Shown: positions 36,147-45,060 of the stretch, one piece after another
How positions within the stretch are numbered: position 1 is the stretch's first letter
Layout of the letters: every line of letters starts with the position of its first letter
Assembly (NCBI RefSeq): GCF_012273655.1
Contig: NZ_JAAWWP010000025.1
Coordinates: forward strand, 1-64,000
DNA from: Streptomyces physcomitrii
Lineage (GTDB): Bacteria; Actinomycetota; Actinomycetes; Streptomycetales; Streptomycetaceae
DNA: 64,000 bases
Reading direction: 5' to 3'
Notes under the pieces: generated by a model
Told to the model about the DNA's origin: nothing
Databases searched by the model: none
Seen by the model: the letters and a program-made list of their open reading frames with translations, nothing else
Program-made: the position numbers and the translations under genes

Positions 36147-36802
36147 GCCTGCTCCTCGGGCTCGTCGGAGTCGGCCGGGGCGGCCGGGGTGTGGCTCACG
36201 CAGGGGCCCTTGCGCCACCAGGCGGGCAGCAGCTCGATGGCCTCGTCGCCGAGCGGGTTGACGCCCGGGCCCGCGGCGAGCGCGTGCGCGACCAGGACGT
36301 GCAGGCACTTCACCCGGTCCGGCATGCCGCCCGCGCTCGGGAAGCCGGTCAGCTCCTCGATCTCGTCGCGGCGGCGGAGGTAGTCCTCGTGCGCCGAGCG
36401 GTAGGCGGCGGCGAGTTCGGGGTCCTCGGCGAGGCGGGCGGTCATCTCCTTCATGACGCCCTCGGCCTCCAGGGTGCCGATCGCGGAGGAGGCCCGCGGA
36501 CAGGTCAGGTAGTACAGCGTCGGGAAGGGGGTGCCGTCCGGGAGCCTCGGCGCGGTCTCCACCACGTCCGGTTCGCCGCAGGGGCAGCGGTGCGCGATGG
36601 CCCGCAGTCCGCGCGGGGGGCGGCCGAGTTGCTGCTGGAAGGCCTCGACGTCGGCGTCGACCGGGAGGGTGCGCGGGGTCGGGGGCAGGTCCGCGCGGTG
36701 CAGGACGGCGAGGTCCCCGTGCGGCGAGGCGGTCCGGCCGGCCGGGGGTGCGGGGCGGCTGCCCGCGGGGTCTTCGGTCGGTCGGTGGTCGGGGGTGTCC
36801 AT
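36143..36802 (-). CDS. DUF501 protein
   Basis: 219 residues. The conserved core (~60-205) contains QQQLGRPPRGLRAIAHRCPC and, further on, YYLTCPRASSAIGTLEAEGV; the cysteines of RCPCG and TCPRA are invariant features of DUF501 and may bind metal. The Pro-rich N-terminal ~45 residues are variable. I start at the ATG at 36802; another at 36826 is possible, and neither has a clear ribosome-binding site. Coupled to ppx by a 4-base overlap. Function unknown; persistent beside ftsB and eno in actinobacteria. Confidence 0.88.
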   Translation of the reverse strand: MDTPDHRPTEDPAGSRPAPPAGRTASPHGDLAVLHRADLPPTPRTLPVDADVEAFQQQLGRPPRGLRAIAHRCPCGEPDVVETAPRLPDGTPFPTLYYLTCPRASSAIGTLEAEGVMKEMTARLAEDPELAAAYRSAHEDYLRRRDEIEELTGFPSAGGMPDRVKCLHVLVAHALAAGPGVNPLGDEAIELLPAWWRKGPCVSHTPAAPADSDEPEEQA

Positions 36803-36890
36803 GCCTGAACTGTCGTCTTTCCTCATATGGGGCGGCGAGTGGGGCGGCCCGGCCCGAGGGGGCGCCGGTCCGCGGGTGCGGCGGGCGGGC

Positions 36891-37388
36891 TCAGCCGCCG
36901 GAGCGGTCGGCCTTGTCCACGCCGTCCCAGACATTGGCGTACCAGGGGCGGTCGGTGGCGCCCTCGGTGCGCGGGCGGGCGCGGGTGGCGTCGGGGCCGA
37001 CCACGGTGTAGCCGGTCTCCCCGGGGCGTACGTAGTGCAGTCGGGCGCGGATCTGCTGCTCGGCGAACCTGTCGTCCTGCCAGCGGGCCTTGGCGTCGCG
37101 GAGTCTTTCGACCTCCTCGCGGCGCTCGGCCTTCTCCCGGCGCAGCTCGTCGATCTCGGCCTGCTGGGAGACGTACTGCCTTATCGGGTAGGCGAGGGCC
37201 ACCACCAGCGAGCAGAGCACCAGGGCGAGCAGGGCCGCGCGGCCGGTGAGCCGGGAACGGCGGGCCTGGCGCCGGGTCTGGGAGCGGTAGACGCGCTCGG
37301 CGGTCTGCTCGCCGATCAGCCGGAGCCGGGTGGAGGTGGAGAACCTGTCGGCATCCCGCGGTCCGCCCGGAGCCTTCCTGCCGGCCAT
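36891..37388 (-). CDS. ftsB: FtsB/DivIC-family cell-division protein
   Basis: 165-residue bitopic membrane protein. Basic cytoplasmic N-terminus (~1-60), one membrane helix (AALLALVLCSLVVALAYPI, ~62-80), then an extracytoplasmic coiled coil (QQAEIDELRREKAERREEVE) and an ARLHYVRPGETGYTVVGPD segment typical of DivIC. It acts in the FtsQ-FtsL-FtsB subcomplex of the divisome. The ATG at 37388 follows GGGAGGCGGGCG. It lies 101 bases after eno in the same direction. Confidence 0.92.
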   Translation of the reverse strand: MAGRKAPGGPRDADRFSTSTRLRLIGEQTAERVYRSQTRRQARRSRLTGRAALLALVLCSLVVALAYPIRQYVSQQAEIDELRREKAERREEVERLRDAKARWQDDRFAEQQIRARLHYVRPGETGYTVVGPDATRARPRTEGATDRPWYANVWDGVDKADRSGG

Positions 37389-37489
37389 CGCCCGCCTCCC
37401 CACTGCGCTGTACGTCACCGTGTCCCCGCACACGGTACGGGACCGGGGGCGGGGACACGGTCAACCGGGCGCGGGGCCCGGAGGCGGGA

Positions 37490-38776
37490 CTACTGGTCGG
37501 CGCTGAAGCGCGGGAAGGCGCTGCGGCCGGCGTACACCGCGGCGTCGTCGAGGATCTCCTCGATGCGCAGCAGCTGGTTGTACTTGGCGACGCGCTCGGA
37601 GCGGGCCGGGGCGCCGGTCTTGATCTGGCCGCAGTTGGTGGCGACGGCGAGGTCGGCGATGGTGACGTCCTCGGTCTCGCCGGAGCGGTGCGACATCATG
37701 CACTTGAAGCCGTTGCGCTGGGCCAGTTCGACGGCGTCCAGGGTCTCGGTCAGCGAGCCGATCTGGTTGACCTTGACCAGGAGGGAGTTGGCGGCGCCCT
37801 CGTCGATACCGCGGGCCAGGCGCTCCGGGTTGGTGACGAAGAGGTCGTCGCCGACCAGCTGCACCTTGTCGCCGAGGCGGTCGGTGATGACCTTCCAGCC
37901 GTCCCAGTCGTCCTCGAAGAGCGGGTCCTCGATGGAGACCAGCGGGTAGGCGGCGACCAACTCCTCGTAGTACTCGGTGAGTTCGGCGGCGGAGCGGGAC
38001 TTGCCCTCGAATTCGTAGGCGCCGTCCTTGTAGAACTCGGAGGCGGCGACGTCGAGGGCGAGCGCGATCTGCTGGCCGGGGACGTAACCGGCCTCCTTGA
38101 TCGCGACGAGGATGAGGTCGAGGGCCTCGCGGTTGGAGCCGAGGTTGGGGGCGAAGCCGCCCTCGTCGCCGAGGCCGGTGGACAGGCCGCGGTCCTTCAG
38201 CACCTTCTTGAGGGTGTGGTAGACCTCGGCGCCCCAGCGCAGGGCCTCGGAGAAGGACTCGGCGCCGATCGGCGCGATCATGAACTCCTGGATGTCGACG
38301 TTGGAGTCCGCGTGCGAACCGCCGTTGAGGATGTTCATCATCGGCACCGGGAGCAGGTGCGCGTTGGGGCCGCCCAGGTAGCGGAAGAGCGGCAGGTCGG
38401 AGGCCTCGGAGGCGGCGTGCGCCACGGCGAGCGAGACGCCGAGGATGGCGTTGGCGCCGAGCGAGGACTTGTCCGGGGTGGCGTCCAGGTCGAACATCGC
38501 CTGGTCGATCAGGCGCTGCTCGGTGGCGTCGTAGCCGACCAGCTCGGGGCCGATCTGCTCGATGACGGCGAGTACGGCCTTCTCCACGCCCTTGCCGTTG
38601 TAGCGGCTCGCGTCCTGGTCGCGGAGCTCCAGGGCTTCGAAGGCACCGGTGGAGGCACCGGAGGGGACGGCGGCACGGCCGGTGCTTCCGTCGTCGAGGC
38701 CTACCTCGACCTCGACCGTGGGATTGCCTCGGGAGTCCAGGATTTCCCGGGCTACGACGACGTCGATGGACGGCAC
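37490..38776 (-). CDS. eno: Enolase
   Basis: 428-residue 2-phospho-D-glycerate hydratase of glycolysis. VAREILDSRGNPTVEVEV and SGASTGAFEALELRD at the N-terminus; GDEGGFAPNL; metal ligands in VSIEDPLFEDDWDGW and VGDDLFVTN; catalytic lysine in LLVKVNQIGSLTET; signature MMSHRSGETEDVTIADLAV. I chose the GTG at 38776: AAGGAG at 38783-38788 is ideally placed for it, while the ATG two codons upstream is too close to that site. Confidence 0.97.
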   Translation of the reverse strand: MPSIDVVVAREILDSRGNPTVEVEVGLDDGSTGRAAVPSGASTGAFEALELRDQDASRYNGKGVEKAVLAVIEQIGPELVGYDATEQRLIDQAMFDLDATPDKSSLGANAILGVSLAVAHAASEASDLPLFRYLGGPNAHLLPVPMMNILNGGSHADSNVDIQEFMIAPIGAESFSEALRWGAEVYHTLKKVLKDRGLSTGLGDEGGFAPNLGSNREALDLILVAIKEAGYVPGQQIALALDVAASEFYKDGAYEFEGKSRSAAELTEYYEELVAAYPLVSIEDPLFEDDWDGWKVITDRLGDKVQLVGDDLFVTNPERLARGIDEGAANSLLVKVNQIGSLTETLDAVELAQRNGFKCMMSHRSGETEDVTIADLAVATNCGQIKTGAPARSERVAKYNQLLRIEEILDDAAVYAGRSAFPRFSADQ

Positions 38777-39050
38777 GAGCATCTCCTTCTGGGATGTGAC
38801 GCGTGGAATGCGGGAGCACGCCTTTGTGCGGGGGTGTCCTTGCGCCAAGAGCCTATCCGCAGTGGGCACCGGCCCCGGCCGACGGCCCACGTACCGGGAC
38901 GAAAAGACGACCAGAAGATACGAATAACAGGATGAACATACGCATTTCGCGTCCCCCGCTCCCCGCCGTCCCGCCGGTCCGGGTACGGCTACCGGCCAGT
39001 CGCTTCCGGAACCCGGTGCGGCCCGGCGGGAACCCGGCGGCAGACAAGGG
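38777..39050. other. eno promoter region
   Basis: Leader and promoter of enolase; AT-rich near 38905-38945 (AAGATACGAATAACAGGATG), where the promoter probably lies. No gene seen. Confidence 0.4.
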
Positions 39051-39090
39051 CCCCGCCCCACGCGTACGGGGGATGACGCGTGGGGCGGGG
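39051..39090. terminator. Terminator of the LysM-Rpf gene
   Basis: Fifteen-pair perfect stem CCCCGCCCCACGCGT / ACGCGTGGGGCGGGG with a 10-base loop, 55 bases after the rpf stop on the minus strand. Confidence 0.8.
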
Positions 39091-39145
39091 CGGTCCTCGC
39101 GGGGGCGGGCCGGGCGCGGGGCCCGGCACCTCCGGCCGTGCGGGG

Positions 39146-39847
39146 TCAGCTCAGGTGCAGCTGCTGGCCCGGGTAGATGAGGTCGGCCTCGTCGACGATG
39201 TCGTCGTTCAGCTTGAAGAGCTCGGCCCAGCCGCCCTTGACCTTGTGGTCGGCGGCGATCTCGCTGAGCGTGTCGCCCTTGACCACCTTGTACTCGCCGT
39301 CACCCTTGGCGACCTTCTTGCCGGTCGGGGTGGTGACGGTCTTCTTCTCGGCCTTCGGCTCGGCCTTCTTCGCCGGGGCCGGACGCTCCTCGGAGCGCGA
39401 GGAGCGCTGCTCGGCGGGCTTGCTCTCCTGCTGAGCGCCGGACTGCGGGGCGCCGCCGCCGTACGGGGTGCTGGACAGGCCGACACCGCAGGACGGCCAG
39501 GCGCCCTTGCCCTGACCGGCGAGCACCTTCTCGGCGACGGCTATCTGCTGCTCCTTGGTGGCCTGGTCGGCGCGGGCGGCGTACTGGGTGCCGCCGTAGC
39601 CGGCCCAGGTGGAGTTGGTGAACTGCAGGCCGCCGTAGAAGCCGTTGCCGGTGTTGATCGACCAGTCGCCGCCGGACTCGCACTGGGCGACCTTGTCCCA
39701 CTCGGAGGCGGTGGCGGCGGAGGCGGAACCGCTGGTGACCAGCGGCGCGGCGATGGCGGCACCGGCGACGCCGGCGAGCGTGACGACACGGGTGGTGCGG
39801 TTGAAGACGGTCGGGCGGCGGTGCTTGCCCTTGCCGGAAAGCAGCAT
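39146..39847 (-). CDS. rpfA: Resuscitation-promoting factor with LysM domain
   Basis: 233-residue secreted muralytic enzyme. Signal peptide to ~45 (ends SGSASA). Rpf (lysozyme-like transglycosylase) domain ~46-125: WDKVAQCESGGDWSINTGNG with catalytic Glu57, YGGLQFTNSTWAGYGG, and two cysteines. Glu/Lys/Ala-rich linker, then a LysM domain (YKVVKGDTLSEIAADHKV ... YPGQQLHL) that binds peptidoglycan. It cleaves wall glycan during germination and resuscitation. The 5' region carries a ydaO c-di-AMP riboswitch, so the second messenger should shut it off. The symbol follows the S. coelicolor LysM-containing RpfA as I remember it. Confidence 0.93.
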   Translation of the reverse strand: MLLSGKGKHRRPTVFNRTTRVVTLAGVAGAAIAAPLVTSGSASAATASEWDKVAQCESGGDWSINTGNGFYGGLQFTNSTWAGYGGTQYAARADQATKEQQIAVAEKVLAGQGKGAWPSCGVGLSSTPYGGGAPQSGAQQESKPAEQRSSRSEERPAPAKKAEPKAEKKTVTTPTGKKVAKGDGEYKVVKGDTLSEIAADHKVKGGWAELFKLNDDIVDEADLIYPGQQLHLS

Positions 39848-39863
39848 GAAGAGATCCCCTCAC

Positions 39864-40062
39864 CGACGCCTGCGAGGTGAGCTGTCGGGTTCGGGCCGAT
39901 GGGGTGCCCCCCGCTCCGTCGGAGCAGAAGGCGAATTGCCCGGCCGCACGCTCGCGCTGTGCGACTTCACCCCTAGCCGTTTCCCGAAGTGGGCAGCATG
40001 TGCTGCCCGGCCCCTGGGACCCGGCGCAAACCTTGGTTCCCCCGCTCCTGCCAACGGCGCTT
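39864..40062 (-). ncRNA. c-di-AMP riboswitch (ydaO/yuaA type)
   Basis: In the rpf leader, RNA sense, the hallmark blocks occur in order: GCGGGGGAACCAAGG (near 40035-40047), GGGUGAAGUCGC (near 39961-39972), and CCGAACCCGACAGCUCACCU followed by CGCAGGCGUC near 39864-39895. The outer stem pairs GCGCC (~40056) with GGCGU (~39866). This is the ydaO class, which binds cyclic di-AMP and turns off wall-hydrolase genes in Streptomyces. Only 15-20 bases separate it from the start codon, so control may act on transcription readthrough or translation. Confidence 0.9.
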
Positions 40063-40186
40063 CACGCGACGAGTTTCCCGGGGACCGCCGGCAGGATTCG
40101 GCGTGACGGTCTCACGGAGCCCGCTGTGGCGAGCGGTCACGACCGTAAACACGCGCTCGCCGGATCTCCAAAGACGATCAGGGCTT

Positions 40187-40204
40187 CTGAGACTCATGTC
40201 TCAG
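40187..40204. terminator. Short hairpin between the two rpf genes
   Basis: CTGAGAC-TCAT-GTCTCAG, 7 perfect pairs, 30 bases after the stop of the upstream rpf gene. Could end that transcript or be an operator for the riboswitch-led gene. Confidence 0.45.
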
Positions 40205-40233
40205 TTTCACCAAAGCGGACAATAACCCCCGAA

Positions 40234-41259
40234 CTAGCCCTGGGGAACGTCCGTTTCGGAGGCAAGTGCAAGGCTCTGACCGGGCAGGATGAGGTCGGGA
40301 TCGGCGCCCACCGTCTCCTTGTTGAGCGCGTAGAGCGCGGGCCATCCGCCGTCCACATCCTGTGCTTCCGCGATCACCGACAGGCTGTCGCCCGGCCGCA
40401 CGGAGTACGAACCGTCCCCCGCCGCGGGCGAGTCACCGGGACGGGAGTGGCGGCCGGTGGAGCTCCCGGGGCGGTCGGGGACGTCCGCGCCGGGCGCGGG
40501 CTCACCGCGGTGGCGGCCGGAGCCCTCCTCACCGGAACCCGAACCCTCGCCGGAGCCAGGGGAGTTGCCACGATCCGTACCGGAATCACCCTCATCGCCG
40601 GTTTTGTCGTCACCGTCGCCCGGGGTGGCGGAGTCCTCGGGGGTGGCGCCCGGGTCGGCTTCCGGGGCGCCGGGCTCATCCGATTCCTTCGGGGAGTCCG
40701 ACGGGTCCGCCGAGTCCGAAGGGTTCGGATCGTCCTTCTTGCCGGAGTCGTCATCGGATCCGGAGGACGAGGGCGAGGGCGAGGTCGATCCGGAAGGCTC
40801 GCCGCTGTCATCCGGCTCCGGGCTGTCGCTCGGCTTCGGGCTGCCGGAGTCCGGGACACCGGGGTCGACCGAGGGCTCCGGGCCGCCGCCGGTCAGCTCG
40901 GCGACGGCGGCGCAGGCCAGCCAGGCCGCCGGGCCCTTGTCGTCCAGGAGCTTCTGGCCGACCGCGATCTGCTGCGAGCGGCTGGCGAGGTCGGGGCGGG
41001 CGGCGAAGTCGAGGCCGCCGTAGGACTCCCAGTCCCGCTGCGTCAACTGGAGCCCGCCGTAATGGCCGTTGCCCTCGTTCGCGCTCCAGGCGCCACCGCT
41101 CTCGCACTCGGCGAGGCGGTCCCAGGTGGCCTTGTCCGCGGCGTGCGCGGCGGTCCCGGCGAGCAGCGGCAGGGCCAGCGCGGAGCCGGTCACCCCCGCC
41201 GTGACGACGAACGCCGGAGCCTGGCGGGGGCGTCGATGGCGACCGTTCCCGGAGAGCAT
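40234..41259 (-). CDS. rpfC: Resuscitation-promoting factor with long acidic linker and LysM
   Basis: 341-residue secreted protein. Signal peptide to ~41; Rpf domain ~42-125 (WDRLAECESGGAWSANEGNG, catalytic Glu53; YGGLQLTQRDWESYGGLDFA). A ~150-residue Ser/Asp/Pro/Gly/Glu-rich disordered linker follows, then a C-terminal LysM (YSVRPGDSLSVIAEAQDVDG ... LPGQSLAL). The ATG at 41259 begins MLSGNGRH, like its neighbour MLLSGKGKH. It lacks the ydaO element; a promoter-like TTGTGA-18-TACGTT lies upstream. Symbol from memory of the RpfC beside RpfA in S. coelicolor. Confidence 0.9.
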   Translation of the reverse strand: MLSGNGRHRRPRQAPAFVVTAGVTGSALALPLLAGTAAHAADKATWDRLAECESGGAWSANEGNGHYGGLQLTQRDWESYGGLDFAARPDLASRSQQIAVGQKLLDDKGPAAWLACAAVAELTGGGPEPSVDPGVPDSGSPKPSDSPEPDDSGEPSGSTSPSPSSSGSDDDSGKKDDPNPSDSADPSDSPKESDEPGAPEADPGATPEDSATPGDGDDKTGDEGDSGTDRGNSPGSGEGSGSGEEGSGRHRGEPAPGADVPDRPGSSTGRHSRPGDSPAAGDGSYSVRPGDSLSVIAEAQDVDGGWPALYALNKETVGADPDLILPGQSLALASETDVPQG

Positions 41260-41317
41260 GCCGTGGCCTTTCGCGTGACAGCGGTGACGGCTGTGACCAG
41301 CCGCCGAGTTGCCCGAG

Positions 41318-41347
41318 AACGTAGCCGGAGTCGAACGCTTGTCACAA
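41318..41347 (-). promoter_or_regulatory. Putative promoter of the second rpf gene
   Basis: Minus strand TTGTGA (41342-41347), 18-base spacer, TACGTT (41318-41323), resembling the housekeeping sigma consensus, ~60 bases before the start. The -35 overlaps the near-palindrome CTTGTGACAAG. GTGAC occurs three times at 9-base spacing between it and the start codon (41270-41297). The remainder of 41260-41567 shows no gene. Confidence 0.5.
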
Positions 41348-41567
41348 GTCGATGCAGCGGAGATCACGCGTACATCACAATCCTGACGCTCCGTCAATTC
41401 CGCATGGCCAGAGGCGGTTCAGGGCAGTGAGCAGGGTTGGCCCCGGGTCCGCAAAGCGGGTCGGCGGGCCCGCGGACCGGACGCCGCGCATGTCCGACAT
41501 ACGCGGTACGCCGCCCCGTCCACCCGAGGACGGACCGCCCTACCGCGAGCACCCTCAGGCGGCCGCC

Positions 41568-42902
41568 CTACCGCGGGGTGAAGCTGACCGGCAGGGTGCG
41601 CAGTCCGCGCATGATGAGGCCGCCGCGCCAGCGCAGCTCCTCCGGTTCCGCGGCGAGGCGCAGGTCCGGGAGGCGGCGGAGCAGGGTGCCGAGGGCGTAC
41701 TGGCCCTCCAGGCGGGCCAGGGGTGCGCCGAGGCAGTAGTGGATGCCGTGGCCGTAGCCGAGGTGCTGGTTGTCGGTGCGGGCGAGGTCGAGGGTGTCCG
41801 GGGCGGGGAAGCGGGCCGGGTCGCGGTCGGCGGCGGCCAGCACCACGAGCACCGGGTCGCCGCTCGCGATCCGCTGCCCGCCGATCTCCAGCGGCCGGGT
41901 CGCGAACCGCCAGGTGGCCAGCTCCACCGGGCCGTCGTAGCGCAGCAGTTCCTCGACCGAGGAGGCGAGCAGCGCGCTGTCCTCCTCGGCCACCGCCCGC
42001 TGGAACTCGGCCCGCCGGCCGGGGTTGCGGAGCAGCGTGTACGTACCGTTGCCGATCAGGTTGACCGTGGTCTCGAAGCCCGCGAAGAGGAGGATGAAGG
42101 CCATCGCGGCGACCTCGTTCTCGGTGAGGTGCTCACCGTGGTCGGAGGCGCGGATCAGGCCGGAGATCAGGTCGTCGCGCGCGGACTCCTCGCCGAGGTC
42201 CTCGCGCTTGCGGTGGATGAGTTCGGCCAGGTAAGCGCGCATCTTCTTCACCGAGCGCGCGACGCCGCCGCGGGGTCCGCCGCCGTGCCGGATCATCATG
42301 CCCGCCCAGTCCCGGAAGTCGTCCTGGTCCTCGCGCGGGACGCCGAGCAGTTCGCAGATCGCGTAGATCGGCAGCGGGAAGGCGAACTCGTGGATCAGGT
42401 CGGCGCTGCCCCGCGCGGCGAAGGAGTCGATCAGCGAGTCGGTCAACTCCTGGACCCTGGGCGCGAATTCGGCCACCCGGCGCGGGGTGAAGGCCTTGGA
42501 GACGAGGCGGCGCAGCCGGGTGTGGTCCGGCGGGTCGATGTTCAGCAGATGCGTCATGAGCTCGGCCTTGCGCTCGCCCGGGATACCGGTCTTCCCCTTG
42601 GCGTGCGCGGGCTCGTCGTGGTGCGCCGGGTTCTTGCTGAGCCGCGGATCGGCCAGCGCCGCCCGGGCGTCCGCGTACCGCGTCACCAGCCAGGCCTCCA
42701 CCCCGCTCGGCAGCCGGGTGCGGTGCACGGGCGCGTGCGTACGCAGCCAGGCATAGGCCGGGTACGGATCCGCCGCGAACTCCCAGGTGAAGAGCTCGGG
42801 CGGGCTCTCGGCACCGGCGAGGGGGCAACTCCCGGGGGCGGCCTGGGCGTCCGGGCCGCCGGGCTCCCCGGCCTGCCCCTGCCGCCCCACCTGCTCGGAC
42901 AC
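41568..42902 (-). CDS. Cytochrome P450 (CYP107-like)
   Basis: 444-residue soluble bacterial P450. I-helix oxygen-binding AFILLFAGFETTVNLIGNG; ExxR in SSVEELLRYDGPVELATWRF; haem-binding loop LGYGHGIHYCLGAPLAR with the cysteine thiolate; substrate-recognition region RLSKNPAHHDEP. The GTG at 42902 follows GGGAG with a 7-base spacer and gives normal length. No ferredoxin gene adjoins, so electrons come from elsewhere. Substrate unknown; it lies between the rpf genes and mazG. Confidence 0.93.
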   Translation of the reverse strand: MSEQVGRQGQAGEPGGPDAQAAPGSCPLAGAESPPELFTWEFAADPYPAYAWLRTHAPVHRTRLPSGVEAWLVTRYADARAALADPRLSKNPAHHDEPAHAKGKTGIPGERKAELMTHLLNIDPPDHTRLRRLVSKAFTPRRVAEFAPRVQELTDSLIDSFAARGSADLIHEFAFPLPIYAICELLGVPREDQDDFRDWAGMMIRHGGGPRGGVARSVKKMRAYLAELIHRKREDLGEESARDDLISGLIRASDHGEHLTENEVAAMAFILLFAGFETTVNLIGNGTYTLLRNPGRRAEFQRAVAEEDSALLASSVEELLRYDGPVELATWRFATRPLEIGGQRIASGDPVLVVLAAADRDPARFPAPDTLDLARTDNQHLGYGHGIHYCLGAPLARLEGQYALGTLLRRLPDLRLAAEPEELRWRGGLIMRGLRTLPVSFTPR

Positions 42903-42955
42903 GTGCTGACTCCCGCTCGTCCCGCTCGTCTCTCTCGTCCCGCTCGCCACCGCCG

Positions 42956-43981
42956 TCAGGCCTGGCCCTGCTCCGCCGCCAGGATGGCGTCCCGGTAGGC
43001 GCGGGCCGCGGAGCGCAGAGCCGCCTCGGGGTCCACGCCCTGCTCCTGGGCCTCCAGGGCGAGGGCGAGCAGCCGGTAGCCGATGCCCTCGCCGGTGGGC
43101 AGGGGCACGTCGAGGCCCGCGGTGCGCACCCGGGAGGCGAGCTTGGCGGCGAGGGCGAGGCCCGGCTGACCGAGCGGGACGCCGTCGGTGAGGGAGTCGC
43201 GCTGCTTCTCCTCCGCCTTGGTCCGCCGCCAGAGCGCCTTCACGTCCTCGGGGGTCTCGGCCGTCTCCTCGCCGAAGACATGCGGGTGGCGGTGGATGAG
43301 CTTGGCGACGATCCCGGCGGCGACATCGTCGATGGAGAAGGCTCCGACCTCCTCCTCGCCGTCCCCTTCCTCCTCCCCCGCCGCCGCGTCCCCGGCGGCG
43401 GGTCCCTCCTGGGCGATCCGGGCGTGGAAGACGACCTGGAGCAGGACGTCCCCCAACTCCTCGCGCAGTTCCGCCCGTTCGCCGTCCTCGATCGCCTCGA
43501 CGAGTTCGTACGCCTCCTCGATCGCGTACTGCGCGAGCCCCTTGTGGGTCTGCCGGGAGGACCACGGGCACTCGGCGCGGATCTGGTCCATCACCTGGAC
43601 GAGGTCGAGGAGGCGGGCGCCGGGGAGGTCGTAGGAGGCGGGGAGGAGTTCCAGCTCGGGCATGGCGACCCGGCCCGAACCGGCCAGCGCGGCGAGCCCG
43701 TCGGTGAGCTTCCGGTCGCCCTCACCGGTGGCGACGACCACCACCGTGCGCCCGCCCGCGCACCGGTCGACCAGCTCCCGCGCGAGCGGCGCCTCCCGCG
43801 CGACCTCGACCCCGGCCTCCCGCAGATACGGCAGCTGTACGTGCGCGGCGTCGGCGCAGAGCACGCGGTCGGCGGCCCGCAGCGTCTGCCAGGCGGGCCA
43901 GGACAGCAGCCCGGGGGCGACCCGGTGGCTGGTGGTGAGCAGGACGATGCGGCCCGCGGCCGTCTCCGAAGTGGCGTTCAC
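42956..43981 (-). CDS. mazG: MazG nucleotide pyrophosphohydrolase with N-terminal methylase-like domain
   Basis: 341 residues. The N-terminal ~115 residues resemble the degenerate tetrapyrrole-methylase-like domain often fused to MazG (RIVLLTTSHRVAPGLLSWPA). The MazG core begins at LLDLVQVMDQIRAECPWSSR and has the metal-binding helices AIEEAYELVEAIEDGERAEL and EELGDVLLQVVFHARIAQEG; an acidic insertion separates it from KLIHRHPHVFGEET. It hydrolyses NTPs to NMP and PPi, clearing aberrant nucleotides. The GTG at 43981 is chosen. The P450 gene starts 53 bases past its stop. Confidence 0.9.
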   Translation of the reverse strand: MNATSETAAGRIVLLTTSHRVAPGLLSWPAWQTLRAADRVLCADAAHVQLPYLREAGVEVAREAPLARELVDRCAGGRTVVVVATGEGDRKLTDGLAALAGSGRVAMPELELLPASYDLPGARLLDLVQVMDQIRAECPWSSRQTHKGLAQYAIEEAYELVEAIEDGERAELREELGDVLLQVVFHARIAQEGPAAGDAAAGEEEGDGEEEVGAFSIDDVAAGIVAKLIHRHPHVFGEETAETPEDVKALWRRTKAEEKQRDSLTDGVPLGQPGLALAAKLASRVRTAGLDVPLPTGEGIGYRLLALALEAQEQGVDPEAALRSAARAYRDAILAAEQGQA

Positions 43982-44050
43982 GCACCGAACGTAACCCACC
44001 CGGGCGGGGCCCCCGGCGGCAGTGGCCGGGCACCCCCGCGCCGCACGGCC

Positions 44051-44728
44051 TCAGGCCGGCTGCTGCCCCCGCGAGACCTCGCGCAGCCACGGCGTCTTCG
44101 CGTCGGTGCGCTTGCTGTTGACCGCGTCCCAGGTGCCGTAGCGGGGGTTGAGGTCGATGTCGAGCTTCTTGGAGGTGGCCGACATATGGCGCCAGAAGAC
44201 GTCCTGCCCCTCCTTGGTCTGCATGTCGGCGCCGAGCCCCCGGGCCAGCTTCTGGGCCTCCAGCTCGGTGCGCAGGCTGGCGTCGAGCCGGGCGGGGGCG
44301 ACGCCGTACTGCCGCAGCCAGCCCGCCTCCAGGGCCTTCGCGCCGCCCGCCTGCTTCTCCAGACCCTCACGCATCCGCTGGGTCTCGCGGCGGGTCACGG
44401 AGATGCCGGAGTCCGCCGCGGCCCGGTGCAGCACCCGGTCCAGGACCATGGTGTGCAGGGTGTCGCGGGCGAGGCCGCCGCTCTTGGAGACGGCCTCGGC
44501 GTACTGGGCCCCGCCGCCGGTCGCGGAGCGCTGGGCCTCGCGCACCTCGTTGACCCGGTTCTCCAGCTGGGAGACCGTGATGCGCTCGCCGCCGACCACG
44601 GCGGCCGCGCCCGGGTGGGCGTCGTCGCCGCAGGCGGCGAGCAGCGGCGCCGCGGCCACCAGGGCGGCGGACAGGGCGAGCGCGGAACGACGGCGGCGCG
44701 GACGGCTGCCGCGGTACAGGCTGTGCAA
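44051..44728 (-). CDS. SurA-N-like lipoprotein
   Basis: 225 residues. Signal peptide with lipobox LLAAC (lipidated Cys33). The mature part resembles the N-terminal chaperone domain of SurA/PrsA-type foldases (VVGGERITVSQLENRVNEVR, LHTMVLDRVLHRAA) and lacks a parvulin PPIase domain. Probably a membrane-anchored exported chaperone. The TTG at 44728 is supported by GGAGGACACC directly upstream; other in-frame starts lie far upstream in non-coding sequence. It is 69 bases upstream of mazG in the same direction. Confidence 0.87.
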   Translation of the reverse strand: MHSLYRGSRPRRRRSALALSAALVAAAPLLAACGDDAHPGAAAVVGGERITVSQLENRVNEVREAQRSATGGGAQYAEAVSKSGGLARDTLHTMVLDRVLHRAAADSGISVTRRETQRMREGLEKQAGGAKALEAGWLRQYGVAPARLDASLRTELEAQKLARGLGADMQTKEGQDVFWRHMSATSKKLDIDLNPRYGTWDAVNSKRTDAKTPWLREVSRGQQPA

Positions 44729-45060
44729 GGTGTCCTCCCGGCGAGCTTGTGCGACGGTGCACAAAGTCTTGCGGTGATCGATGGTAGGCAGTCGCGGGGG
44801 CCCGGGCCACCGGTTCGACAGCACTGATTCGACCAACGAGCGAGCCCCGCCCCGGGCACCCTGCCCGCGACCCCGGAAAAACCGTTGCCGCAGGGTGCCC
44901 GGCCCCGCACGCTCGGTACAGTTCGGGACGCCGACCAGGGCATACCCTCGGACCCCCGGGTCCCGGGGGCGGTCCACCCCGCTCCGCGGATCCCACACCC
45001 CGGCCCGCTCCCGATCCCGCACGCACCAGCCCTCCCCGATCGCCTTACGGAGAACCGCAC
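44729..45060. other. Divergent promoter region
   Basis: 332 bases between the SurA-like and GNAT genes. AT-richer around 44755-44785 (ACAAAGTCTTGCGGTGATCG) and 44875-44890. No gene or named motif seen. Confidence 0.3.

Noticed and set aside
39848..40230. Short frames in the rpf leader
   Set aside because: They overlap the conserved c-di-AMP riboswitch core.
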